Source of the DNA: Apostichopus japonicus
Taxonomy: Eukaryota; Echinodermata; Holothuroidea; Aspidochirotida; Stichopodidae
DNA: 64,000 bases
Direction: 5' to 3'
NCBI RefSeq assembly: GCF_037975245.1
Contig: NC_092561.1
Coordinates: 17,861,001 to 17,925,000 of the forward strand
Shown: positions 48,675-60,235 of the stretch, one piece after another
Layout of the letters: every line of letters begins with the position of its first letter
Position numbering within the stretch: the stretch's first letter is position 1
The notes under the pieces: generated by a model
The model's input: the letters and a program-made list of their open reading frames with translations, nothing else
The model's database searches: none
Told to the model about the DNA's origin: nothing
Position numbers and translations under genes: made by a program

Positions 48675-50040
48675 GGCATTGTGTTAGCGCCAAGCGCCAA
48701 GCGCGAACGAACCACCCTTTGTGAAAGAAAACTTGTCATTGGCTTAAAGTTTGAATCTTTCATTTGATATTATGTGGGGTTCTTTCTAATTTTTCAGATA
48801 TGCACCCATTTTCTGGAATACCAACTTTGAATCTTTTACATTTTTACCAATATTTATTACCACATCCACATTCTTGAAAGGCTGTATTCAGTGAATTAAT
48901 GTAAAGTAGTGTTTTAGGAAATTTGTTTTTAACCAATGAGAAGTAAGAACACTTCTGAGACGTATAGTCTGTCATTATTCTCTCGGCGCGGCCTGGCTGC
49001 AAACGTAACTTTTATTTCTAGTACGAATGAGTACATCATTGTAGAAAATTCTATAGAAGTCACAATGAAAAAAATGTTTCAGCTATGGTCGACGTTTAAG
49101 GGCCAGGCATTGTTATCATCCGTTGTGGGGATAAATGTATGCTGGCCGTGCGAAAAAGCACAAAACACTTAAACGTACACAATCATGACAAAAATATTGT
49201 TCCAGCTAGCTCAAGCTGTACTTCTAAGAATATTTTGTGAACAAGTGTCTCGAGAAATACTCACGTTTAGGCTCTATCAGTTTGAATTGTGAGTCAAACC
49301 GTCTTCATGGGCCAATCCAGAAGGGGAGGGATTCAGTGTTTCGAGAAAATGATCGCAGTAGCTTATATACTTTCCGTTGTTTTGTTATGTACATAAGCGT
49401 ACGGGACTACCTTCGTTGAGGGGGGGGGGGGGGGGTTGGTCTGACGCAACACAAGCTAGCATGCTCGAAAAAGAGCGGCTGGTCTGAAGAAAAGGGTACC
49501 TTCTGATCGATGGGTTGCAAACCTTCACCCCGTCTCATACGCGCCCATGGTTAGACCTATGTAGATCTTATAGATAATTGTCTGCACCCCTTAATCAGGT
49601 GTTGGTATTTATAGGTTGGGCGCCGCTCCTTATCTGTTCATTACCTCAGGATCATTTGCTATTTTGACTGTATTAGTTAGTCTTGCCTTATTAAACTTTC
49701 ACGAAACTTCATATAGGCCTATCCTACGACTCCATTCATATCCTCTCACCCCCACATAAGAAACAGTTATTATTTTACTAATAACCATGCAGACATTTCC
49801 ACGGGGAAATTCGGGGATACTCCATATATCTGTACAGTTTGCCGTATATTTATAACACGATATAGGCTATTAATAAATAAATGTCAAGCTAAACAGCTGG
49901 CCTATTGTCGCCCCAATTCCTTTTGACAGTAATTTGCATTGGTTGTTGGGACTTTAGAAATTGGGCCTATAGTCGCCGGGGCAGCTCTGTGTTCCAAAAT
50001 GTGCATGTAGGGTACTATAGGGTGCATACAAATAATGACG
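48675..50040. other. non-coding part of the transposon, right side
   Basis: No gene recognised. It contains a poly-G run (about 49420-49435). Otherwise it is unclassified sequence between the nested TTAA element and the right subterminal repeats. Confidence 0.5.
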
Positions 50041-50688
50041 GGCTAAGACCCGAAAATACTGGTAGTGATGTATATTAACCCATGAACGAGTAAATTTATA
50101 CTTCAGTACATAAATACTGGGTGATTATTCCCCCAGGGTGGCATTTTAAACTAATCACAAGTGTATAGAACAACTACAACCACATGAAGTGTATAAATAG
50201 CTCCTATCTTGTGTGATTCTACCCTCTTACGATACTTCAAAATAAGTGTTGTTGGTGTTATACCCTTTTTGACTTAAAACAACATACTAAGAAGGGTTAT
50301 TTTACACCTTGTTACTAAGGTATACATTATTCGTGCAAAGTACATGTTATGTGGGTAAAATTACCCTATTGGTTAAAAAGGGTACTTTTTTGAAAAGTGA
50401 GTGTAAAATAAGCACTGTAAATGTGTAAATGTACATAAATCATTGTGTCTTATTACACGCACAGTATGTAAATTTACCCACAAAGATCAGAAATACACAA
50501 ACCGGCTTTACCTCGGGGTATATGTACACGTTAATCGGGTAATGGCCAAGGCAATGGTTATGTTTACACTTTGTGATGGTATAACTACATTGTGGATGTT
50601 TATTATACACTTTTTCAGTGTTTAATAACAATCCATGTGTTAAAATACCTGACAACAGTGTAGAACTACCCGTTTATTTTTTAGAGTG
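50041..50688. repeat. right subterminal region of the transposon
   Basis: Dense short words GGGTAAA/TTTACCC, GTGTAAA and AAGGGTA occur in both orientations, for example GTGGGTAAAATTACCC near 50350, GTAAATTTACCC near 50467 and CACTGTAAATGTGTAAATG near 50412. The last begins like the element terminus. This mirrors the left array but is not a regular tandem repeat. Confidence 0.75.
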
Positions 50689-50690
50689 TT

Positions 50691-52162
50691 GGATTAACTG
50701 TATTTCAACTCCTAGTAGCGGACATTTTACCAAAAACTAAAGGCTCACCTATTCTCAATCAGTACCTAAGTAGAAACTTTATAATTGCTTGCTTAACTAT
50801 AGCATTTTCATTAATGAATATCAAAATAGCATATTGTGATAGCAAATTATTTCTCTTGAAGTTTTCTTTTACTAGGAAACTGTTCTTAGAATATTTGCCT
50901 CGTATAACCATGGTCCCTTCATACACGGAAAGAATACGAAATGTAGGTACCGATCACATGAATCCGGTCCAAACGAATGAAAAAACATCGAAATAAAGTC
51001 GAAAGCGATTTTCCAGTGACGTCATCTACTCACAAAGACAACGTCAGTAAAAGAGAGAAAGTAAGTGGAGCATAGTTAATAATTATAGAAGAAACTAATT
51101 CGTCTTTTGAAACGTCAAATAATTGTATGAGTAAAATAATTCCCATGTATACCTGCAAATTCCAAAAGTTAGAAAAATATACGTGACAATCAACTTCGTC
51201 TATGACATTTTCTCATAATTATTATCTTTTTCTTTTAGTGTTGATTATTCGAGATGTTTTTGATGGGACCACATAATTGGTGTAGCCCACTTACATTACT
51301 TCAATGTCAAAACGTAGAGATATTTTGTGTATGAGTTTTTTTTTTTTTCTTGTGTGAAAAAAAAGTTCAAATAGGCCGGTTTACAGTCACTTGTGCCGAT
51401 GTCGTTCTTGTATTTTTGGGTGTTTAACCTGTACTGGCATCCATGTTGTCTAATGTTTCCTTTGTATAACATTTTCTTATCACAGTTGCCATGTTTTGCA
51501 TGAGTAACAAGTTTGTGTGTACCTACGTTGAAAGCTTTAATTATGCAAAAAGGTTCACACCGAAACGGCAACATGATCTTCAAGCAAATCATTACAAAAA
51601 CAAAACAAACCATAGCATCGAACATCCTAACATCCCCAGTCAGCCAATCTACCAAAACCAAAACTGTATCCCAGTGACCATAACACGATCACCCGTAAGC
51701 CTCTCTAATACGGAATGAAAGTGACCTCATAAGCAAATAACAAACAAGCAGCACAAAAACCTGAGCAGTGCTTTCAAAGCTACCACATCCATTTGTCGGG
51801 TACACAATCATAAGGTAATCACGCAGTATAACTGTAAGATTCCGAGCCCAATGTGCAATTCGCCACCACGATTTACTCCATTGTTCAACTTGAATATCAA
51901 CAGGTGTACACGGAAATGTTCTTATAATTTTGCATTCAAATGTACATTGGATTACTGTAAACTGATGAACACTTTAAGAAATTAAAGAATCACGAATTAC
52001 CTTCTCTTAACTCCACAGGACAAGATCGAAGCTCGCACAGTTGCTCTGGTCATGGACAAACTCCTGTTGTTCGCCTTTCTCATAACCTTCGCAATTTTCT
52101 GCATCAGTACAATGATTCAATTCAACCAAAACCCTGTAGTATCTCCGCATACTTGCGAGTAA
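50691..52162 (+). pseudogene. cys-loop receptor gene D, 3' part (exons 6b and 7)
   Basis: 50691-51060 resumes exactly where 34308 stopped: GLTVFQLLVADILP (rest of TM2), TM3, IAYCDSKLFLLKF, LEYLPRI and the start of the cytoplasmic loop, ending at a GT donor. 52019-52162 is TM4 (KIEARTVALVMDKLLLFAFL...SPHTCE, stop TAA). Exon 6a plus 6b totals 741 nt, divisible by three. The homologous exons of A, B and C are all 1 mod 3. The frame hits TAA at 50994-50996 just after an A6 run, whereas the +1 frame aligns with gene C (KHRNKVES, compare RRNQLENS). Gene D therefore has a second lesion, a 1-nt loss, independent of the transposon. Confidence 0.9.
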
Positions 52163-54828
52163 TATTAAGTATATTTCGATACTGTTCCATCTACAGAAGA
52201 TTTAATGTATGTGAAGATATATTGTGTTTAACATATCCCAAAAGCAGACGGTTAAAGCAAATTAAACTTGGCAGCCATTTTGCACTTTTAAATAAGATTT
52301 TAAATTTTTGAATGATTACTTAGGATAATTTAGAAATAATTTATGTCGTCGCAAGTAAGTATAATCTGAAGTGAGTAATTGACAAAACATTACCTTGTCG
52401 TAAACTGAAGTACACAACAAGGATCATGTTAGTTATAAATTAGTGTTATGCTTTTTTGAGTTTGTTGTCGTACATGCGATTACGCAAATGTGGAGATTTG
52501 GGTATATTGGCTTTGTGAGGGTTTACGTATCAAATGCGAGGGTTAAGGATGAGGATGGCATTGCCCATCATCTACATCGTCCGGGCATTTCTTACATATC
52601 TATTTCATCCAAAAACATCATTTGTGAATGGAATTTAGAAGCACAAAATTGCGCTTAGGCGTAATTGATAGTCTAAATATGCTTATAATAATATATGTAG
52701 TCATACGAAATCCACGAAATCTTAATTATTATATATCTAAGTCGGATGATTTTGTTTATTTTGTTTATTAACTTTACCAAAAAAAAATGTTTGTTTGTGT
52801 GTTACGCTTAATGTTTGATTAAATTATGCTGCGAAGAGAAAAATCTAAGAATGGCCTATCCTTATAAATCCATCTTGTAAAACAGGGTTAATGATGGTGT
52901 ACCATCTTCTCGGAATGTTCATATTATTTCGAAATCTGTCGGAAAATGGTGGTTATCTTTGTTGACGTTATGCTATCTTTATACAAAGATAATATCAGTT
53001 ACCATACCATACCATTTATAACAATACGCAGCAATAAAATCAAATATAAATAGGTTTGTCTATTGTACTTAAGAATTTACTGATGATCACTTTTTTTTTT
53101 AAAGATTTCGTTCAATTCTGAAACTTATTTCTAGAAGACCTTCAGACACGTAGGTAATCACACTTCAACCATTAAATAAAGCTTAAATCGCTCACCTAAT
53201 GAGTTGTTATGTGGTAGTGTTGCATCAATAAACCAAAAAGATAATATAACTTAACGACCACGAAGTTGATTGCCTATGAGATGAATGTTATACTCTTTGC
53301 AGTGTGACAGAGCAAACAACTAGTAGATATTTTTTTTCAAAAACTTCAGTGATAATTGAAACGTTGCTATGAGCATAACACTTCTCGTGACTGCTAATAG
53401 TCTGAGTGGTAAAGACAAACAATGCCAGGGCAATATTTTAATGGCTTGCCAACTTTCAGGATTAATTATTTTTTTTTTTTTAAAAGGGAAATTTTGGTTA
53501 TTTGTCGGCTGTTACTGAGGCTCTCACCATAAAGTTACTTCACCTGAATGATATTGCAACGTTCAAAGTTAAATGCGATGTATGTAGTAATTTTATGTAG
53601 TTATTTTATTCACCGGTTGTTCTTTTCCTAGTTTTTATTCATCTTGGTTAAACAAAAATATATAAATACATATGAGACACATAGAGCAGTTGAGGACACC
53701 TGTTAATACTTACACGGTTGAAGAATAATATACTTTGTTTGTCTTTTCCCATCTTTGTTTTGCTTTTTTTCTCTGACTTAAAAGATTAAAAGATTGAATA
53801 ATTCTATCTAAGTTATACCATGTTATCCTATGCACTAAAGCACGGTGACTTCTTCATTGAAAATATTGGATTAATGAAAACTTAAACTAGGGAAGGATAC
53901 ACACTTGCAGAATTTGAAGAAAACTATAATAACGAACAAATTAAGATTTAGTAAAAATATTTTGATGCAAAGTTTACCGTTTATTGAGTGAGATTGGTCA
54001 ATTTATTTTTCTGCTTTATGTATTCCTTGAAACTCCTTATTTCCCGATTGCCCTTTAATGAACATAAGTGAAGACATGCTTTAGAAAATCATTACTCGAG
54101 ATAGGAATACACTAGAGAGCTTCCCATAGCTTTATTTTGCACACAAGACAGCCTGCATCAATAAACAACCTTTTTCCGAGGGGTCACAGGGACCTTTTTT
54201 TTTTTTTTGGTCTTCAAAGATTTGTTTACATTCAAAACACCGGTCGTTTTGACCTTTTTTTCAAAAAAATCGTGAGAACAGTGAAAAATGTCAGTCAACC
54301 TGACCCTATCTTATACAACTATCTAATACATACAAGGAATCAAATCAGGAGCCTCAGAGGCATATGTAGAGAGATGGCTCTATATTTGGGGAAAATATGT
54401 CAAAAAATAACGTTTTTCGGTCTATGTTAAGGCCAAAAAACGGTCAACTTTCTGAAAATATTTCTCCCGAATGCCTCACCCTACAGAAAAGATTTTTAGC
54501 TCTCCAGAAGCGCCACACTGAAATTCAACTCTACATAGAAACAATTGAGCAATAGCGCCTCCACTTTGTGAGTAATCCCTGGCAATTCAACTCGAGCATT
54601 TCTACGGTATAGAATTTCGGTCAACCACAGTTGATATGCTTGCGTCGTTAGGGTCAGCCTCATTGAAGGTAGCAGCCACTAACAGCAGACACTAACAGCA
54701 GCCACTAAGAAAAAAAGGACAGTAAGACATGACACACAGTACTACAACTGCGGTCGTGTGTGCTTGATGTAACCAGTATTACCAGCGACAGTTGACGAAA
54801 AAACGCTAGATTGGCGAAAATAAAACCC
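52163..54828. other. 3' flank of gene D and intergenic DNA
   Basis: No coding content recognised. AATAAA at 53033-53038 is a possible poly(A) signal, though rather far from the stop. Open frames at 52443-52658 and 54137-54430 have no recognisable features. A small CAGCAGMCACTAA repeat lies near 54672-54708. Confidence 0.5.
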
Positions 54829-55976
54829 CAAACGCGCTGTATAAACTTAATGTGTATAATGATCAGAAAAATGATTATTTTTTCAAAATCGATTAACTTT
54901 AGTTATGGAGCCTACTAGGATGTCCGGTTAGCACCACATTAAAGTAGAAAGGTTCCTCTTTTACGTGGTATACCTCTACTATCGGTAACAAAAATGATTT
55001 CTTGACCAAAAGTTACCTTGAAGTTTTAACCCCGATACAGACCCTTCTCTAAACGCGCTGTATATACGTAATGTGTAATGATCAGAAAAATGTTAATTTT
55101 TAATTTTTTTCAAAATCGATTAACTTTAGTTATGGAGCCTACTAGGATGTCCGGTTAGCACCACATTAAAGTAGACAGGTTCATCTTTCACGTGGTATAC
55201 CTCTACTATCGGTAACAAAAATGATTTCTTGACCAAAAGTGACCTTGAAGTTTTAACCCCGATACAGACCCTTCTCTAAACGCGCTGTATATACGTAATG
55301 TGTAATGATCAGAAAAATGTTAATTTTTAATTTTTTTCAAAATCGATTAACTTTAGTTATGGAGCCTACTAGGATGTCCGGTTAGCACCACATTGAAGTA
55401 GGCAGGTTCCTCTTTCACGTGATATACCTCTACTATCGGTAACAGAAATGATTTCTTGACCAAAAATGGCCTTGAAGTTTTAACCCCGATACGGACATCT
55501 CTAAACGCGCTGTATATACGTAATGTGTAATGATCAGAAAAATTTATGATTTTTACTTTTTTCAAAATCGATTAACTTTAGTTATGGAGCCTACTAGGAT
55601 GTCCGGTTAGCACCACATTAAAGTAGAACGGTACTTCTTTCACGTGGTATACCTCTACCATCGGTAACAAAAATGATTTCTTGACCAAAAATGGCCTTAA
55701 AAGTTTTAACCCCGATCCGGACATCTCTAAACGCGCTGTATATACGTAATGGGAAATGATCAGAAAAATTTATGATTTTTATTTTTTTCAAAATCGATTA
55801 ACTTTAGTTATGGAGCCTACTGGCATGTCCGGTTAGCACCACATTAAAGTAGAAAGGTTCCTCTTTTACGTGGTATACCTCTATTATCGGTAACAAAAAT
55901 GATTTCTTGACCAAAAGTTACCTTGAAGTTTTAACCCCGATACAGACCCTTCTCTAAACGCGCCGTATATACGTAG
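54829..55976. repeat. 226-bp satellite array, left segment, about 5 units
   Basis: Unit starts (AAACGCGCTGTATATACG) lie at about 54830, 55051, 55278, 55503, 55729 and 55956. Conserved blocks include CAAAATCGATTAACTTTAG, TATGGAGCCTACTAGGATGT, CCGGTTAGCACCACATT and CTACTATCGGTAACAAAAATG. Units differ by scattered substitutions. The same unit resumes at 61248. Confidence 0.95.
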
Positions 55977-56655
55977 TAAGCATGAGAGCCCTATAGCCAA
56001 TCAGCACTTGCCGATTCTTAGAAGTCTTTGAGCCTGAGGTCTGTAGGCAGCCAGCCAAAATTTTGGCAAGGAGTGCTTCAGTATGGAACGCGAAAAGGGC
56101 AACCATATTTCGTTGTCTAAACTAAGTTTGTTGCAGTCTAAACTAAAGTTGTTGCTGCTGTTTTACCACGTTGTTGCTCAAACTCATGTTGTTATTTTAA
56201 CTTCCGTTGTCTAAACATACGTCATTGTCTAAACTGACGTTGTTGCTATCGGCGCTGTTCAAAATTGCTCAACCGCGTAATGTAAACCAGAATGCAAAAT
56301 GTATTGAGGTTTCGATGACTTCAGTACACTAGAAAGGTGTTAGTATAAGCAGAACTAGCTGTTACTATAGAAATGGCCCGAACCACCATTTTGATACATT
56401 AAATAAACACAGGTCAGTCTATTGTACGTGGCTATACACACCTGCACCAAAAACAATAGGGGTCTTGGAGGTCCAGGTCCATTTGGAGTCACCAAACGCA
56501 AACTTGTGGAAACCTTGTTTTATAAGCTACCGTATCTCCCACAGCCAGCCTATCAGATAACATGTGCGTTAGTACAACTCATACGAATAGGAGGCTGCAC
56601 GGTAAACAACTTTAAAAATGTTATAATGTTATACTTATAGGCTATGCATATACGC

Positions 56656-57115
56656 TGTGAATGTCGGAAATCAAGTACAACGTCGAGTGTCTAGACAAAG
56701 TACCAGTATAAAAATACTGCATTTTTAAACTGATTTCATTGAGCGCCTCCAACAATGTGTAGAGATAATCTGGGAATGTCGGTAATCAAGTAAAACGAGT
56801 GTCGAGACAAAATGCCAGCATAAAATACTGTACTTAAATTGAATTATTGAACCATTACATGATGTCTGGATATGTTGTGAATGTCGGCAATCAAGTAAAA
56901 CGTCGAGTGTCTAGACAAAGTACCAGTATAAAAATACTGCATTTTTAAACTGATTTCATTGAGCGCCTCCAACAATGTGTAGAGATAATCTGGGAATGTC
57001 GGTAATCAAGTAAAACGAGTGTCGAGACAAAATGCCAGCATCAAATACTGTACTTAAAATTGAATTATTGAACCATTACATGATGTCTGGATATGTTGTG
57101 AATGTCGGCAATCAA
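56656..57115. repeat. 220-bp direct repeat inside the foldback element, about 2.1 copies
   Basis: TGTGAATGTCGG begins copies at 56656, 56876 and 57097. Each unit holds two related half-units around ATGTCGGNAATCAAGTAAAACG...GAGACAAANTACCAG. The copies are nearly identical. Confidence 0.9.
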
Positions 57116-58700
57116 GTAAAACGAATGACAGTAATATTACTAAAGACAAATGTTTTCGTCCCGATCGAACACCAATTGCGTTTATTATATGACCTATACT
57201 TTTACTAGTGTTTATAGTTGAGAAGATGCGATCTTATCATTGCCTGTACTTTGTGAATTCTCTACACAATATATATATATGGCGGATGCCATCCAGTGCC
57301 CTAGCTTCGCTGTTTTACAAGGGCGGCCGTCCGACCTTCATTTCGCCTGCCCTGCCACTCTTTCCTCCTCTCCAACTCCGTATATAGTACCTCGATGCTT
57401 TGACCTGCAGCGATTTCACCAGCTACCCCAACTCTTCAAATATCCCCGCAAATGTAGTGTGCATATCTCGCTAAATTCCACGCAATTTGTATTAGGCCTG
57501 TTCAAACTTCGGAGTTTCAACTGCACATGCGCATATCCTGAAAATTTGTGGAGAAAAGATTATATCACCTTACCTACAACACATAGCCTTAGTCAAAACT
57601 CGAGTGTATCTTGGATGATTCGTTTCTTGCATAACATGTTAGCGGGTTTTTGGTCTAAAATTCTTAACAATGCTGAGCGGGGTTTGTGTATATTCCATTT
57701 ACAACACAATCCCTTTCGCAAATCGAAACTCCGAACTGGATTGGTGTTACGAATGAACTTGCTTGGCGGGTTAAGTAAACTAGTTATGTGAGTCATATTG
57801 CCTACGTACTTCAATACTGTGCCCCTCTTGTTACTCACGAAGCGCAGACTACATCCAACCATAGAGCAACTGATCCAACATTTACCCTGGATGCTTTTCA
57901 GTATTTGGAAACAACCAACTCCACGACAATTATAGTATTTAAATAACATTTTTACGCAATGTCGAAACTTCAATGACTACTTTTGACGATGTATAACTGC
58001 AGTAGTTTATGCACACGAATTAGTGTTGCACCAGAATCATGACTTGAAGCACGTGGTCAAAGGGACCGCAAAACTTTACGCAAGTTTGCAACGAAGAAAT
58101 AACTGTGGTATAAATGCACATTTTACATTATCAACTCTCAATATGGAGAGAACAAAACATACTGTGAGATTTAAAGTCCTTTTCAGTATCAGAGATGTTG
58201 TGGTAGCTTCCCGCAAAATTCATAGATTGTCTCAACTCATAACTTTCTGTAATAAAACAATTATTCAAATATGACATTAACAATATAAATGTAAATAACG
58301 TCCTCGGAGTTGTATCAACTATCATGTAAATATCGTTAACAACGTGATTTTGTTCGACAAATCAGGTTGTTAAGGATATTTACATGGTTGTTGCTACAAA
58401 TCCGGCATGACATTAACGATCACCCCCCCCCCCCCCTTTTCGCGTTACATAGTTAAACCATCATACTTTGCGTTCATTGAGCACTGAAGATGCAAGCATG
58501 TTTGCAGACAATGGGTAAGGGACTATTAACCAAACAAATCTCGGGAAATTTGAGAAAACATCATTGGCTGTATTTAGCATGAAAATCTCTGTAATAGATA
58601 TGCTATTAGCACTGCACGGAAGCAACTTGCGGTTGATTGTTATAATTTTTTTGAAAAGAAAGAATGATGTTCGTTCACAATGTGTCCACAACGGAACTTT
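57116..58700. other. unclassified interior of the foldback element
   Basis: It contains a 183-codon open frame (57240-57791) with no recognisable domain and with overlapping open frames on the other strand, so I do not call it a gene. A poly-C run is at about 58421-58437. Confidence 0.4.
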
Positions 58701-59469
58701 AGATAGCAACGAAAGTGAAGACATCAACGTGAGTTTAGACATCAACCGTAAGTTAACTTAGCAACGAAAGTTTTAGACATCAACGTGAGTTTAGACATCA
58801 ACCGTAAGGTTTATAAATCAACGTGAGTTTAGACATTAAGGCGCGTTTAGTCGTCAACGTGACTTTAGACATCAACGTAAGTTTAGACATCAACGAACAA
58901 CAGCAACATGGTAAACTAGCAGCAACAGCTTTAGTTTAGACAGCAACAAACTTAGTTTAGGCAACGAAACAAACTTAGTTTAGGCAACGAAATACGGTTG
59001 CCCTTTTCGCGTTCCATACTTCAGGTCTGCTCAGGTAGAGGGGAGAAGGTGTAATAGGGTAGGTCAGTGGTATTGTTTGAGAGAGTGGGTAAAACAGGAT
59101 TTAAAGGGGGAAAATTGGAATTATAGCCAGTGGTGTGGCCAGTATTCTGCTAACGGAGGGGGGGGGGTACCCCTCATGGGCCCAAAATTGGTGGAATCTG
59201 AAAAATGGCCTGAAATTTGGTGGGCCATAAAGTTTTGTGGGCCCTACATTTTTAAGCTCGAAAAGGTATGAGCTTCTGCACCATTGGTGCTCTAGTTGAC
59301 GTTTCCATTTTTCCTCTCTCACTAATGTATCTATATATATATATACTATATATGGTCTAGCATAACGCGTGTGTGTGTATGAACGCCTTGAACAATTGTT
59401 CAATTGTGCAATGGAACCAACTGTGGCTGGTCTTGAACTCGACCGAGTCGTCGGGGAACATGACGCATT

Positions 59470-59560
59470 TCGGGAAGTGTCATTTCCAGCGATCTGGGAG
59501 GCTTTTTCGGCCAAAATTTTCTTGTACGCTTCGCTTAGATAGTTTGCCTACAGGCTTCGC
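59470..59560. repeat. dispersed repeat fragment, related to 61118-61247
   Basis: It shares CATTTCCRGYGATCTRGG, AAATTTTCTTGTACGC and GCTTAGATAGT with the segment at 61118-61247. This is probably the 3' part of an unidentified transposon family. Confidence 0.6.
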
Positions 59561-59790
59561 CCTTCCGTTGGCAAATTACTCGCTACACGCCTGTTCGAAT
59601 TTGTAAAGCAAAGAGCAGACATCACATAATATCAGTGAGCATGAAAATGCATGTTCAAAAATGAACAGCCTCAAAACTGTCTATGTGTGTAGTCAAAGGC
59701 GTAGGAGCCCAATTGGATTTGGGGGCTGTATAACGACTTGCCCGAAAAATATAACCAAAATTTCGCGCGTTCAACATGTTAATGTCAATA

Positions 59791-60235
59791 GGCGGAGTGT
59801 ATAGCCTAGTGGTTAACGCCGGCGTCTCCCAGTCATGAGATCCCCGGTTCGATTCCCCGCCGACAGCAAGGTGTGTCGTCTGGCAAGGGTGTTGTTCAAT
59901 AACAACTTCCCGACATGGACGTTAAATGGATGTGTGCCGAGAGATTGGCTTCGGTCAGCTTGCGAGTCTATAAGCCGCCATGGCTTCTTTCGCGAGTTCC
60001 TGCTTGCGGGAAGATCACACATACATACATACATACATACATACATACATACATACATACATACATACATACATACATACATACATACATACATACACCC
60101 ATACATACATACATACATACATACACACATACATACATACATACATACATACATACATACACGCATACACACATACATACACGCATACATACATACATAC
60201 ACACATACATACACACATACATACACACATACATA
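59791..60235 (+). mobile_element. tRNA-derived SINE with long CATA tail
   Basis: The head folds like a tRNA: GGCGGAGTGTATAGCC opening, A-box TAGCCTAGTGG, B-box GGTTCGATTCC and CCGCC closing. The body is shared with the SINE at 30238. It ends in about 220 bp of CATA repeats (60016-60235). A 5-bp target duplication CAATA flanks it (59786-59790, 60236-60240). It is inserted in hAT-like MITE copy 2. Confidence 0.9.
60016..60235. repeat. CATA tetranucleotide microsatellite
   Basis: Nearly pure (CATA)n with a few CACA and CGCA variants, forming the tail of the SINE. It generates open frames in several reading frames on both strands that are not genes. Confidence 0.97.

Larger units (their letters stand above)
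34309..50688 (-). mobile_element. 16.4-kb CACTA/Mirage-like (CMC-type) DNA transposon inserted in receptor gene D
   Basis: The left end begins CACTGTAAAAACTAAAAGGG. The reverse complement of the right end begins CACTCTAAAAAATAAACGGG. These match at 18 of the first 21 positions. The 2-bp TT at 34307-34308 is repeated at 50689-50690, and removing the insert plus one TT rejoins an uninterrupted TM2 codon series (VL|GLTV). Both ends carry subterminal GGGTAAA/TTTACCC-rich repeats, as is known for CACTA elements. Inside, on the minus strand, are a C2H2/Transposase_21-like ORF and a SAMD3-like multi-exon gene. A TTAA-flanked element is nested inside. CACTA elements usually make 3-bp duplications and Mirage 2-bp, so assignment within the CMC group is open. 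Confidence 0.82.
56080..59020. mobile_element. 2.9-kb foldback-type element with repeat-filled inverted arms
   Basis: The left terminus AGTATGGAACGCGAAAAGGG (56080) is mirrored at 59020. The inverted repeat continues through GGCAACCATATTTCGTTG and then into degenerate short repeats of the TTGTCTAAACTNACGTTG type on the left and their complement (TTTAGACATCAACGTGAG) on the right. The right arm (about 58700-59010) is longer than the left (about 56110-56260). A 2-bp TC flanks both ends (56078-56079, 59021-59022), a weak target-duplication candidate. No transposase is recognised. Confidence 0.78.

Noticed and set aside
34309-50688. The insertion as a normal intron of receptor gene D
   Set aside because: Its ends are CACTG...GAGTG, not GT...AG. 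No paralogue has an intron there, and it has inverted termini with a TT duplication.
55353-55565. Repeated small minus-strand frames (also 61976-62194)
   Set aside because: They fall in the 226-bp satellite unit and recur only because the satellite does.
57240-57791. 183-codon open frame in the foldback element
   Set aside because: No domain, no homologous neighbour, overlapping open frames on the opposite strand and location inside a non-autonomous-looking element.
59791-59865. tRNA gene
   Set aside because: A- and B-boxes are present, but the sequence continues into a SINE body shared with 30238-30480, so it is a SINE head. The same applies to 21135 and 30238.
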